A stretch of 64,000 nucleotides of DNA, from positions 4,241,001 through 4,305,000 of the forward strand of contig NC_037652.1 of the NCBI RefSeq assembly GCF_003254395.2, in the 5' to 3' direction. The translations under genes and the position numbers were made by a program. The DNA comes from Apis mellifera (taxonomy: Eukaryota > Arthropoda > Insecta > Hymenoptera > Apidae). Positions 1 to 13,484 of the stretch are shown piece by piece. The notes under the pieces are model-generated. The model was not told where the DNA came from, made no database searches, and saw only the letters and a program-made list of their open reading frames with translations. Each line of letters begins with the position of its first letter. Position 1 is the stretch's first letter.

Positions 1-3000
1 CAATTTTCGAGAGCTAAACAATTTTCCCTTTGCCGCGCGGCGTCGCGCAACGAGGGGTGGAGGGGGTGGTTTTAATGATAATTGGCCGCGCCGAGCGATT
101 AGCGGAATGGAATCACGCGTGGATTTAGGATGATCGGTGGGGGAAGAGATGTAACTCTTTCTTTCTTTTTTTGGAAAAAGAATTGGAAGATCTGATATAG
201 AATTATCGCGGAAATATCTTTTTCGAGGATTGGATTGGATTGTCTTTAAATCGCGACTCGACATATCTCCGTCTCTTTTCAAATTTCCTCTCAAAACCGT
301 TCCTCTCGCTCGAGCAACGTTGAATTACAATGGAAACGCGAGGACGATAATCCTCGTCGATTCTTGGTCGTTCCTTCGGCATTTCCTTCTCTTCCTTTTT
401 CTCTCTCGAGAGAGAAAACTCAACACTTTGACGAGAACCACTTTGCCCGCCCAATAAAATCCACGGAACCGTGGACCGCGTCCCCTTCCTTCCAACGTTT
501 CCCTCGAAATGGAATACCCTCGACGAGGTATCGACCTTCCACATCTCCCTCCCCCTCTTTCTTTTTCCTCGATCTTTTCCCAACTCGATGAGGATCGATC
601 AAGAAAACAGAGAAGAGAGAAAGAGAGAGAAAGGAGGAGGGGGAATGTGATCAATGAAATTCCGTGTCGGCTAATTTATGTCGATGGAACGTCGAGACGG
701 ATCGATCGGGCAAAGTTGAGAATAATCGAAGTTCGGTGAAACCGAGAACGCGGCCGCATCCATCGAGAGTGATACCGTTGAAAACTTTCCCATCAACTCG
801 TCGCTCGGCGGAGGGGTGGTGGTGGGTCGATGCTCTGGGGAGGGATGTAAAAGCTTTTGTAAGATTTGAATTTCTACGACGGGTTCGCCGCTGAATGCTG
901 ACTAGTTCCGCCCGAATTTTTCTTTCTTTTCGAGAGGGAGAGACAGAGAGTTTCGAAGATGATGGAAACTTTTTGCGCGCGTGACGAACGATCGGCGGGA
1001 AGAGACGGTCGAGAAAATCGTGTAAAACTATGATGATTATTTTATAATTGTACTTTTTTTTTTTTGACAAGCTAATAAGTATTCCATCATTAAGAAAAAT
1101 ACAATACTTTCACGATACAATCGATGAAAGAAGACGTTCTCACGAAAGCTTTACGAATTATTGAACTAAATCTGACGAATCGACAACCAGATTACCAGAT
1201 TCGTTTGACCATCCCCTCCAAGAGGCGCCAAGAATTGCCATTTGAATTTCGAAACGAAACATCCCCAGAGGAGGATTACGTTTTCGCCTAGCGTGCAACT
1301 TTCCAGCTTCTACGATCTCCTCTTCGAAGATCGGCTGGAAAGTGGTCCATCTTGAATTCCTTTGAAATAACAATAATAATAATAATAATAATGATACGTT
1401 TTGGAGAAGGGAGGAGGGAAGAAGGACAGCTGTGATGGACGAGAAGAAGGCCCTGTCGTTTGTTTGCAGACAGAGAGAAAGAGAGAAACGAAGCTTGTCC
1501 GCGAGAAATGTAGCGTTTCCAACCCGTGGAACGAGTATCGGCTGGTGTTCGTCCATTTCACGGTTCGTAGTACCCGACATTTCGTTCCCGCACGGTTCTC
1601 TGAACACGAGTAGGGAGGGGGATGGGGTTGATTTCGTCGACGTTTGCTTTCGACAAAAATCGCTACACGATATGATGAGTTGATGGAGAAAGAAAGAGAG
1701 GGAGAGAGAGAGAGAGAAACATTCTTTATTTTATGGTGATTTGCGCACGAGAATGGATTGTAATATTTTGAAGGGGTTCAACTGTGGATTTGCTTTTTTT
1801 CATGTATTCAAATTGTATCAAGATTCTTAAACTTCGCTTAAATTTTTTCCACCGACAAGACTCATGGAAAAGTTTTATTTTTTATTTAAAAAACGTCGCT
1901 GCAACAACAACTTGCGTTTATTTTGCGAGAAAGTAAATGAAGGGCGTAGGAGAAAAATAATCGTAATATATTTTTCGAAATTTCATCGTCGATCGTCGGG
2001 AAAAGGCTGGAATTAAATTCAGTTTGTCCTGGATTTTTTAAGCTCTTTCTCGCGAGACGCAAAAATCGGGGCGATTTTCCGACTGATTTATCAGCTACGT
2101 TATACGTATCGTATCAGAGGATTTCCGATAACTCGTTCGCCATTTAAGCCCCGTGTTGCGTCTACTTCTTCCGCTACTGAATCAGTTCGTTCGACGTTTG
2201 TTGGTTAAACCGAGAATGTAGAACGAGAAGAATGTAGTAGAGTATCAGGGGACCCCTCTTTTTTCTCCATTTCGAAACTTTCCAATTTATTTTCTTTCTT
2301 TTTTTTTTTTTCCTTATTTTTCTTCAATAATACTCATTGTCCCTGTACTGTGAAAGTATTACTGTGTTCGAGACTACGTGGAAACGTATTTTTTCCATTC
2401 TGTCATAACAATTTACGAATCAATCCATCCTTTCGGAAAATATTTGCCTCGCCAAGAGAATAGCGACAAAAAGAATTTTTTAAAACCGAGTTATTCGATT
2501 CGTTTCGAAGGCTTGAATTTTTATTACAACAACAATTTCTTCTCAATAAATCTAAAAGAATCGGTTTGGTAAATATAAACTCGGATTACAATTAATTCTC
2601 GCATTAATTTTTTTCGCCTTAAGAAACGTTCGCGTGGAACGCCGATAACAGCGATCGAGAACGAATCAAAATTGTTCCATAATTTGAAGCTTCGTACTTG
2701 GCGGGAGCAAAACCCCGCCCGTCGCATATTACGAGGCCGTAAGAAGCGCGGGAGTCTGCCGTTTCGAACGCTTTTTGTTCCAAGTCGATACGACTTCCCG
2801 TTCCCGAGATATCGTCGTTTAAATCCGAACGTAATTTTTGCCGTCTCTCTCTCTCTGTCTCCGTCCTCGTCTCGCGCCCTCTCCCTCCCACTCGCGCTCC
2901 GACCTATCCCACGCTTGGCACCCGTGCGCTGGTCACTGACGGACGCCGAGTCAGCGCTTTTTTACCACTTTTACCACCACCATCATACCGCGTATGTCGG

Positions 3001-4620
3001 CAGAGTAAAAAGTAGGCCACGCCATTTCCGGGAATTTCGGCTGCCATTCACGGAAAACCCGCCAACTTTCGAACGGCGTATCTTCGGGACGGATCGAGAT
3101 ATCGGGATGAAACAAAGCGTGTCTTAAAGGGCATGCTTTTCTTCTCCTGTGAAGCAAGTTTCTCTTGGAATTTGAGGAATTTTTTCGTCTTCTTTTTGAC
3201 AGATTTCGACGCGTTTCGGTTTCTCGAACTGTACAATAATTTTATACGCGAAATAAAAAGAAAGATATCGTCTCGATTCTATTTCTGTTTGATTCGTATC
3301 TCATGTAATTTACGGGAATATTGTTTATAAATCTCATTTTTTTTAATTATCTTCATACAACAATTTCAATCTGTATAAACAGTTTAATAACGAGTTTTAT
3401 ATTTGGATTTGGTTTGATTGGTTTAGAGATATTGTTAATTTTTACGTAACATCGCATTACACCGTGTATATATAAACGTGTACGTATAAAATTATAGAAA
3501 TTTCGAATTCGAAACTGGCTTTGACGTATGGCCCCATAATACTTTGTTTCCTAATTGAATAATTAACTTTCCACGATACCCGGCAATTTTTGGCCATGCA
3601 TATATGCATGGGATTAAACACGGGAAGAATTAATATTCAGGAAATCGAATCGTCGGTGTAGCTTTTATTTACAGAAAAAAAATAAAATACAAACTAATAA
3701 TTGTAATCTGAACTTTTCAATCGCAGTATAATTTAAAAAATGTAAGTAAAAGTATAAAAACGTTTCCCTCTCGTACTTTTTCCATTAAAAATATATCCAA
3801 CTTCTTATAAAATAAGCGATCCGAAACTTTTAAATAGCACTGTATTTAAAACGCAGTCAACTAACATTGCGGATATTTGCAAGACTTGTATTCCCAAGTT
3901 TCGTTCCTTCCAATTTGATTTCTTTATTTTCTTTCTTTCTTTCTTTTTTTTTTTTTTTGTTCAAAGTTTCATTCATATCAAGATTTTCGAGATATGAAAA
4001 TTTCAACGTTGCGATTCGAACGATCCTGGAGAAATTTGTTGTCGTTTTACGTTAATTTTAACTAGGGAACGAATCGAAACGTGAATAAACAGCGTGGAAT
4101 TTATTATCGAATCGGGGCACGTGCATCGAGAACAAAACGAAGCATCGTGTAGTAGTTAAAATATCAATAATATCCGTTATTCATGAACGGGGTTCTGGCA
4201 TAATATTATAGAACGGGTATAATTTGTCGCGGGAACGAATGTTGCATCCGCATCGTGCTCTCGAACGAACGAGCCTGTAACTAATTTTTAACGGAATACC
4301 TCTCTCTTTTTTTTTTTTTTTCTTTCCTTAATGATAAATTCTCGTGTAAATTTTCAACGTTATTTCTATCCAATGTTTTTAACCTGAAAATAAACGATAA
4401 ACTTTCCATTTAAGCGTATCGAATATAACAAGCTTTTAAAACATGCGAAATTTACAATACAAACCTTGTATCTTCCTATTATCCTTTATGCACTGTAAAT
4501 TTTAAAGATTAATCATTTTCATATTAATACGTACAATTTCTCGTATAAAATTCGAAATTAAAAAATTTTCTTGTAAAATTTTTACGATTTTTTTTTCAAC
4601 TCGACGATATTTTAAGACTG
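1..4620. other. Upstream non-coding region without a supported gene
   Basis: I see no gene here. The open frames are short, overlap on both strands, and have no recognisable domain or splice-supported continuation. The stretch alternates GC-richer patches (for example 260-1000 and 2690-3120) with AT-rich DNA. It holds an AAT microsatellite at about 1366-1392, purine or pyrimidine runs (about 1685-1720 and 2850-2885), a dispersed repeat module at about 2630-3130, and poly-T tracts near 2290, 3950 and 4310. It could include distal regulatory DNA or introns of a neighbouring gene. Confidence 0.5.
2630..3130. repeat. Dispersed repeat module, copy A
   Basis: This stretch shares two separated blocks, in the same order, with 31790-32600. 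The first block (about 2786-2845) carries the CGATACGACTTCC core followed by GTTCCCGAGATATCGTCGT. The second (about 3010-3112) carries the shared GAGATATCGGGATGAA core. The distance between the blocks is also similar. This indicates an old duplicated repeat family and not a gene. I do not recognise the family. Confidence 0.55.
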
Positions 4621-4639
4621 AATAACGCGTGAACGATGC

Positions 4640-4844
4640 GCATCTCCTTTAAATCGAAATAAACTCGGGCCCAAGCCGTTCGAGTTACTGCGCATCTCCT
4701 TCGCGCACGAGAGGCCTTAGCGGTATAAGCGGACGCACGCGTGACACGTGGCTCAGTCTGCTTTTGCGCGTGGCGTCGTAAGTGTCGGGAGAGAGAGAGC
4801 GTGCCGCGGGAAGGAGGACGGTCCGCAAAACAAAAACAGAAGAG
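4640..4844 (+). promoter_or_regulatory. Candidate promoter and non-coding first exon
   Basis: This is a GC- and CpG-rich patch inside AT-rich DNA. It contains a TCAGT arthropod-type initiator at 4753-4757, and no clear TATA box precedes it. Downstream lies GC-rich, purine-rich sequence ending in a plausible splice donor (AGAG|gtaata, intron starting at 4845). It could be the transcription start of the tetraspanin gene, whose first coding exon is at 13485, or of something else. The link is inference. Confidence 0.3.
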
Positions 4845-6074
4845 GTAATAAGCGTTAGAGCGTAATACGAGTGTTTACATTCGTATTAATATACGCGTTT
4901 ATATTTCGTATTATAACTCTCGTAGCGTGTTTATATTCGTGTAGCGTATCGTAGGTTTTACAATAACTGCGCAATATAATATTATTTCTATACAGCTATT
5001 TTATTCGATTTCAATGAATAATAACTCGTATCGCTCCGTTAAAAATTTCCTTATATTTAAACGACATTGTTCGTCCTCGATAAAAATTACCTCGATATAA
5101 ACGAGATTGTATATCGAGAGAGTAATAAGCTTAAATTTTTACTACCTCGACCCGTTCTAATCCTCTTACCGTTCTCTTGGATCAAAATTTCCATGTTAAC
5201 TCCTCGAATAACGCAATTCTTTTGAAACGTTCTCAGGGAAAAATTGTATCGCGTATCGATGCAATGAGCACAAACTCGCCTCGAAAGTTTTTCAAACGTT
5301 ATCTGGAAATTTCGATGGTGGAACGCGGATTTTCTGATCGCGTTGACGCGTCTCGCGCGACGCAATAAGCGTCTCGAGGCAGCGTCGCGAAATTTGTCGC
5401 GACCTTAATGCGATTATGTTCGTCAGCGCGCGTTGTACGCGCGCATAATGCGAATCGAATTCGACGAGGAAATCTAGGTAGACGAAGGGAAAAGAGGAAA
5501 CGCGCGATTTCTGTAATCGGACTTCGCTTACGTACGGCAACCCTCCATACATTTTCATCTCGTCATCTCGTCGCGCTCTTCTTTTAGGAAATTCTTTCCG
5601 ATTCGTCGCGAAATTCCTTTTTTTTTCTTCTTGGAATTGGTTTTTCATTTTCCTCGGGATATTTTATCCTTCTTTGATATCTTCTCTCGCTTCTCTTGAT
5701 TTGATATTTAAATGCGGAGTTTGAATTTGAATTTTAAATTTTAAATTTATTTTTTTTTTCTTCTAAAATTTTATTTTTCCTTCGTGTTTCTTCGAATTTT
5801 GTTTTTAAAAGTTTAGTTTGTTCGCGATTTAGATTGTTTCGTGATTTATTTTTCTTTTTCGTTTTCGAGGATATTTTATTCTTCTTTGATATTTTTCACG
5901 TTTTCGAGATGTGAAGCTTGTTTAAATCTTAAATTTTGCTTTTCGAGTTTCGAAATTTCAAATAAATAATTTATAAATTATATTCTATTTATTATTAAAC
6001 TCTTTTCTTCGATTCTATAAATTTTGAATAGAATCGATTATGTCGATAAGGTAGTTAGGCGAAACGTTTTTTCA

Positions 6075-7418
6075 ATCAACGCCATCTCGCGTTTGGATCG
6101 CCGAAGCTCCGACTTGTTACTAGCATAGCAGAATGTGCAAGGAGGTATGCGAATCGCGTGACGTCACAGACAAGGAACGCAATATTGCGGGAGAAAGACA
6201 GAGATAGTTTTCCGCCATTACAATAGAAAATTCGTTAATTTCTTGCTTTCTATCAAAAATCTCGATACTTTTAAGCTTGCATCTTGAAGCTAGAACCTCA
6301 GACGAGCTTCTCGTGACAATTTCAATGCAAAATTCTTTTTAAATAATTATTTATTAACAATTAACTAATCGTAGTCTCTATTGCATCGAAGACGCCATAT
6401 TGAAAATTCATTAATTACTCGTTTCCTATTAAAAATTTCTACACTTTTGAGCTTGTATCTTGAAGCTAGAACCTCAGACAAGTTTCTCGTGACAATTTCA
6501 ATGCAAAATTCTTTTTAAATAATTATTTATTAACAATTAACTAATCGTAGTCTCTATTGCATCGAAGACGCCATATTGAAAATTCATTAATTACTCGTTT
6601 CCTATTAAAAATTTCTACACTTTTGAGCTTGTATCTTGAAGCTAGAACCTCAGACAAGTTTCTCGTGACAATTTTAATGCAAAATTCTTTTTAAATAATT
6701 ATTTATTAACGATTAACTAATCATAGTCTCTATTGCATCGAAGACGCCATATTGAAAATTCATTAATTACTCGTTTCCTATTAAAAATTTCGACACTTTT
6801 GAGCTTGTATCTTGAAGCTAGAACCTCAGACAAGTTTCTCGCGACAATTTTAATGCAAAATTCTTTTTAAATAATTATTTATTAACAATTAATTAATCAT
6901 AGTCTCTATTGCATCGAAGACGCCATATTGAAAATTCATTAATTACTCGTTTTCTATTAAAAATTTCGACATTTTTGAGCTTGTATCTTGAAGCTAGAAC
7001 CTCAGACAAGCTTCTCATAACGATTTTACTATAAAATTTGTTTCAATTAATTATTTATTAACGATTATCGTACGGAATATTTCGGTTGCGAAGCATCGTT
7101 CGATAATCGAGTAATAAACAATTAGTTTATTTATTTAAATAATGGTAAAATTATGCATAAAATTTATACGTGAAAGTTGTCCGAAGTTCTATCTTGATGA
7201 TGCAAGCTTAAAAGTATCGAAATTTTTGGTAGAAAGCAAGAAATTAATGAATTTTCCATGTGGCGTCATTGTAATGGCGGAAAACTCTCTCTGTCTTTCT
7301 CCCACAATATTGCGTTCCTTGTCTGTGACGTCACGCGAATTCGCATACCTCCTTGCACATTCTGCTATGCTAGTAACAAGTCGGAGCTTCGGCGATCCAA
7401 ACGCGAGATGGCGTTGAT
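6075..7418. mobile_element. Foldback-type element with long inverted arms
   Basis: The outer parts of this 1344-bp segment are inverted copies of each other. ATCAACGCCATCTCGCGTTT starts the left arm at 6075, and its reverse complement ends the right arm at 7418. Similarity continues inward for roughly 290 bp per arm with rising divergence. Between the arms lies a 176-bp tandem array. There is no transposase, so the element would be non-autonomous. No clear target-site duplication is visible. The architecture resembles foldback elements, but I do not recognise the family. Confidence 0.75.
6235..7060. repeat. 176-bp tandem array inside the foldback element
   Basis: The motif ATCTTGAAGCTAGAACCTCA recurs at 6281, 6457, 6633, 6809 and 6985, exactly 176 bp apart each time (the first lies in the left arm). 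Units differ by only a few substitutions until the last, which decays after about 7020. The unit also resembles the inner part of the inverted arm, so the array probably arose by repeated duplication of that segment. Confidence 0.9.
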
Positions 7419-10400
7419 CCTTGACAATTTTTTTCCGTTTGACGGCAAAAGTATGTTCCGTTTACTGTTACAGAATCAATACTAAGAACGATCTTTGTTA
7501 ATTGTTATCCTTTTACATAAAAAAAACAAAAATATTTAAAAATTAAATTTTTTTAATAAATTCAAGTTTTCCTGGGCGAAATATTATACATTGTATTTAA
7601 ATCATAAAATTCTGATATAAATCTAAATCTTAATTGAAAAACAAGAATCGTTTTTATTATCAATTCTTCATCTTATTGGATAGGAAATAAATATTACAGC
7701 AATTCTGTAATATTTAAATATTTGTTACAATAAAAGTAACAAAAAATAATATGCGTTCACGAGTAAGAAACTTGTTTTGAAAAAATTGAAACAAAATTAA
7801 AATAAAATTTCTCGAAAAGGAAGGGAAAGAAAAATGAAAAATACGTAAATATCAAAAGAATATATTGTTCCATATCATATAGAAATGCAAATGTATACGA
7901 TATACAAAAATATAGATAGAAAATATTTTTTAATAGAGTCTAATATAAAATTAATTTTATTAAATACAATAAAATTTTTGTCGATTTTGATTTTTGAAAA
8001 TTTAATTCGCTCTTTTGTAGTTTCTTTTTTTCTACATTTTCTCATTTTATCATTTAAGTATTGCAATTGTTAAGCTTGGCATTTCAATATTTTCTCACGT
8101 CATTTCATTCAAAACAACAATTTTGAAATATCATTAATAAATTCCAAGCTGTTTAATTTTCAAAGTATATATAGCTCGAATAAAATTTTGAAATTTTCCT
8201 TCCCTCTCTACGATTGGGCAATTAGCTTGTTTAACCGATTGTTCAATATTTTCACTCGCATAGTATATATTTATCATAAAAATTTCCGCCGCTCGTAGAC
8301 GTGAACCGGATACGAGGTATGGGAATTTTACGTAAATAAGCAAACCGGGAAAATAAACAGGCGGAAGAGCGTGTAAACACCAAGATAAAAACATAAGTAA
8401 AGAAGCATAACTGTTACAAAATTTCTGCTTCTATTCTCGTACATAGAATACGAGAATTTCCTCTCCTGATGGAAACGAAAAAAATATATAGGATAACCGT
8501 GAATACAAAAGTATATATCGTTTTTTTAAAAGAATTGTTAAACTTTCTCGATACACGTACTTTTAAAATTAACCATCAAAATCTGGACTACATTTTCAAA
8601 ACATACTTGACATCTTTCGCTTAATTAAAATATTCCCAACGCTTAGATTCTTCACTATTTTATCCATGCATATTTATTATTAAAAGAAAAAAAATTATCA
8701 GAATCAAATAAAAAGGTTTGGAATATTTAAATCTTTCCCAACTGCGATTTATCCTCTCTGTTAAATCACAGGATTTCGTATTCTTTCGCGCAAGAAGGAG
8801 GGAAAATTTTCTCTTCGATCCTCCCCCTCCTCCTCCTTCTCCTCCTCAGAAGGCCTCTGACTCGTCACGCTCGATCGCGCCCTCAAATCTCCTCCACCAC
8901 CATTCTCCCGGATAATTCGTGAGCCGACTTCTTTTACGCTCTCTCCTCTTTTACGAGCCACCCGCATCTCGTCCACCCGTACCCATTAGCTCCGCGAAGA
9001 TTTCATAAAATGCACGCGGATCCTGTCACGGTAGAAAGGGGAAAAAATAGAAGAATAGTTGAGAGGTGTGTAAATTTAGGGAGGAAAAGTTGATTCGAAA
9101 GGAGATTTTTTACGTGTCGATTTGGAATCGAAGTTTGGAACGAAGGGATAAGAGAAGAGTTGTGCAATTATTAAAGAAATTAAGCTTAGAGAATTTTTTA
9201 AGAATTGGAGAAGAATTTGGGAGGAGAGGAGAAATAAAAAATTAAAATAGTTTGAATTAAAATAAAATAGATTTGACAAGTGGAGAAATTTTGATTCGAT
9301 TGTGAAAGATTGGAAGAGGAAAATCTGAACTTGAGAAACGAAGATCACAATCTTGAGATTAAAGAAAGAAATTCTGGATGATAATGATATTCAGAATTGT
9401 AAACGTGGAGTGGAAGAATTGTTAATTGAAAATACGAAAGGAGCTACGTGTATCAGAGAAGAATTGATATTAATTTAAAATGATAACGAATGAAATTGAT
9501 ATAAATAGATAAAGGGAATTTGGCGCAGGTTTATTACGCTCATGAATAAAATTCGAGGTGAATAATATCAGTAAAACAAACGTGATATTGAAAAAAAGAA
9601 TAAATAAATAAATAAATAAAAGTTAATTAACAACAAGATGAAAATGATAAAAGGGATTATTAAATAATTCGTCAAAAATCCAAAGGGAGAAACGAGAGAT
9701 ATTGAACAATATCCATGGAGAATAAAAGAATCGAAGAGAATCATTAAAATACTGCAACGCGTGTAAATAATAAAAATTTCGAAAGTAATATATCAAATAT
9801 CCGGGGATAAAAGTAGGAGGAATAAAAAGAAAAAGTATCGATCCGAGTTGAAAAATATTTTCAAACAAAATTACGAATAATACTCGAATTCGTCGAATAT
9901 AAATAATACAATTGATTCTCGCTACTTTTCATCCTGGATAAATCCTCCACCCCTCCCTGATAAATCCACCCGTATTTAACATTTTCATCCGCGGAACGGA
10001 ACATCGATTTGGTAACAACGCGATAGAATTTGAGAAAAATAACGAGATATCTGTTTCGCAGCTCCAATTAAATTAAAACGTATGCTAATTAGGATTGATC
10101 TGGATGTATTGTGACCGGCGCACGCGTAACCGGCCAGGTGTTAATTGAGGCATAGATCCGCTGGTCAACCAGTGGCGATCGATTGGCACGATTTAGGCGG
10201 ACCGTTTGCTCGGTTTGATTGTTTGAGTTACCCGCCTCTCTCTCTCTCTTTCTCTCTACTGTACCGACGGAGAAAATTCGACGGATGGAAAGTTTATCGA
10301 TCGCGTTCCATCGAATCTTTGAGAGACGAAAAATTGAAGGATGGATTTTTTTTTTTATGTTTTATCGTAAAATTCTCTTTCCAAGTTTATCAGGATCGTC

Positions 10401-13400
10401 TCTACTCGCGAATAGTGACTTTAATATTTTTTTAACTTTCATTTTATTATTTTCCAAAAATTTCTATAATTAGAAATCCATTGTAAAGAATATTCTGTTT
10501 CTTCTCCAATATAATTATTGAATTCATTCATCGAAGGATAGATATTTTTTTCCCAAATCGTTCTTCCAAAATATTGTGTTATGCGCAAATTAACCGTTCC
10601 CTCGATCGTCTCAACATCTTGAAGCATTAAGCAAGAGCTTAAATACTCTAACGAGATTAGATTCAGCGCGGAGAATCTCGGTCATAAAACTGAAACCGCA
10701 TAATGGAGATCCATGAAACTGGGGAATTGGATGAGAAGCTCGCTGAATCGGCCTTTGCCAGTCATGATGGATCCTCTCAAGGGCGTTGCTGAAGCCACAG
10801 AGGGAGAGAGAGAAAGAGAGAGGCACAATGGATCGATGATTTCCGGAAATCAGTGGGCTGAAAAGAGCAAACAAACGCGGCCTGTTCGACGAACGCCGTT
10901 GCATAATGAAACGTTTTCATTTTCGGCGGTTTGAAACCTGGTCGGGTTTAAAATTGTTATCGAGATATTATTTTAAAAGTGTCACGAAAACGTTTCGATA
11001 ATAAAATAATTAATTCAATCAATTCGATTTATCTGTCGCTTATAATGAGGATATAAATTATTCCTTGTTATTATTAATTTCAATGAAAATAATTGGGCTT
11101 TTACGAATAACAAGTTTATTATCAAGTTTATTGCACACTTGCTTTAATTGTTATTCGAGGGGAAAAAAAATTTTTCGATCCAATACAATAATCAATATCT
11201 AATTGTCAAATCTAATTTGGAATAATTATCGTTTCAGATAAATTTGGTAAGAAGAAAAAGATTATTATTCGGTAAACAACGATTCAATATTAATTTTAAT
11301 CGTTACAGAGGATAGATCGAACGAATAAATCGTATAATTGATCGATTAGAAATTTTAAAGTTAACCAGGTTTGATCATGATGTAGTACGATGTTGTTACA
11401 CTCTGTAGATAATTAATGGAACGAACGAGAATAAGAAGTGTTTCGACTCGATCGGTCATTTCTTATCGATTCTTGGTGATGTATTAGAAGATCATTACGA
11501 GAGATGAAAATTAGAATTTTTCAATCCTGTCGATGATTTGATCTCAAGAATATTTAATCTTTCGTAATAGCAATGGCGTTAGATTTTAGACACCCGGTAT
11601 AGTGGAGCTTCGCTCTCTCCTTTTGCTCTGCCGTTAAATCGTTACAGTTTCCCAAGTTAATTAATGATCCCACGATAATTGATTATTCCACGGGGACGCT
11701 ATACACATTGTCATTGAATTTATCGCGGGTATCCGATATCGGGAAGAATTTCCATCGAGCCAAAGGAAAAAGACTAAAGAGAATAATCCAATTTCGATAT
11801 TAAAAAATTTTTGCAAAAATTTTCCAAATATCGCCTCGCCCTTCTAAAAATCATATAATATATAAACTGTAACAGAAAGTGATATTTTTCATTCAGAAAG
11901 ATTAATCACTCCCCTCGGTCCTCGATTAAAAATTAATTATAATTAATCGTTCCAAAAATATATCCTCTCTTCCGTTGTTCAAAAATTCCGGAAGAAAAGG
12001 GGCGAGCAAAAAAATTATACGATCAGCGGCCGACTAGCAGTCGAGAAATTCGAAATATCCCGTAAAAATTAATTAAAACGTCGTGTCCCGGGAAACAAAG
12101 GGGGGAGGGAATTAAAGTTGTCCAACCGATTTTCGCGTTGATTTCGCGTTGTAAAACGGAGATTTTTATCGAGTGGATGGAATTAATATTCATTCGAGGT
12201 GGTGGCGGTGGCGGGAAAAGGCTCGAGAGAAATTTGCGTACGAGACGACTCTGTTTTGATAGGAACAAAAAGAGGAGGGGGGAGGGGAGGGGTGGAGAAG
12301 CCGTATACCGGTTTTCCAAGTTGCTGCCTTGAGCCTCGAATGCCTTTCGTATCTCTCCCTCCCTCCCTCTTTCGCTCGTCTTGCGCAACGTTGGCCGGTT
12401 CCCACGTAACGGGTGACCCGGAAGTAATTCGGCCAGATTTTTTTCGTAGTTTCTGTTAATGAAAAAAACCAGGGCCGCGCGATCCTCTCGCGGAATTAAA
12501 AAACTTTCGCCGCGTTTTAAACGATTTTCGCTTCTCCCTTGGAGAGGGAGAGAGTTGGAGGATGGAGAGTTGTCCATGGCTCCTTTCGATTCTCGCCGCT
12601 TCTATGCACGAATATTTTTTTTTATTGCGCGAAGAGAAACTCGTGATGCTCGTAATTATTTTCTAGAATGTGAATATTGAAAATTTTGTTTGAATGTTTT
12701 TTAAGTTTTTGGTCAAATCTAGAATTGTTATTTGAATTACGAATAATTTAAAAAATTACTTTGGCTACAATTAAATATACGATTGTAACATAATAATTAA
12801 TTAATATTCGAGACAAATGAATGTATTTATTGATTATGTGTCAAGAATAACAATTTAGGTATCTCTGAGTATCATGGACAGATGACAGCACCGATCGAAA
12901 ATATCGGAATGCAATTTTGAGGAAGGAGAAATCTGAGAGAGGAATAAATTAAACGAAGAGAGAAAAGTGAACGATGGGAGTAGCGTCTTTATCCGACACC
13001 GTGTAGACGGTGGGATTCGACGAGGCTCCCTGGATACCGTAGAAATACCTCGACGGGTACAGTTTCCGTCGTGGGAATGAGGAAATTCCGGATCCTTAGC
13101 CGGGAACAAACTGGCCCCAAAGCGAGTGCCAGAATTCTAAACGAATTACGCGACACCGAACCCTTTAATTCAACAATACCTGCGCCGATTCCATCTTATT
13201 TCAATTTTTTCATAATACAATTTTGTAAAAATTTTTTAAACTCTTAAAAGTAGCCTTTTTGAACCATTTGGAGGTTATAAAAATTGTTAGAAATTTTCGA
13301 AAAGGATCGAGAAGCAATTCTACTCGAAATTCGTAAGAATTCCAAGAGAGAATTCCTTTTTGGTCTCGTCTCTGTAAACGTGAGAAAGATAACCTTTGTA

Positions 13401-13436
13401 CAAAGTCGATTTAGTTCGATTTCCGTGGAAGCACAG
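7419..13436. other. Non-coding region upstream of the tetraspanin exons
   Basis: I find no gene in this AT-rich stretch. It includes an AAAT microsatellite at about 9600-9621, a proline/pyrimidine-rich patch at about 8815-8910, and a GC-richer patch at about 10110-10230 with a near-palindrome (CCGCTGGTCAACCAGTGG, about 10158-10175). Another GC-rich patch lies at about 12190-12560. It may be a long first intron if the promoter candidate near 4753 belongs to the tetraspanin gene. Confidence 0.4.
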
Positions 13437-13484
13437 AGGTCTCTGGTGCGGGGCGAAATGTGACGCACGGGTGATGGGGAAAAG
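13437..13484 (+). other. Probable 5' untranslated segment with upstream ATGs
   Basis: An acceptor-like GCACAG ends at 13436, which suggests that the coding exon begins here with 48 untranslated bases. Two ATGs precede the main start. One at 13458 is followed at once by TGA, a minimal start-stop frame. One at 13474 opens a 9-codon frame that ends at 13503 and overlaps the main start in another frame. Both would be expected to reduce translation of the tetraspanin if this leader is used. Confidence 0.4.

Noticed and set aside
6235..7060. CRISPR-like array
   Set aside because: Units are 176 bp and contiguous without unique spacers, and the genome is eukaryotic.
7142..7417. A 91-codon open frame
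   Set aside because: It lies in the right inverted arm of the foldback element, with no domain similarity. The left arm does not preserve a matching protein.
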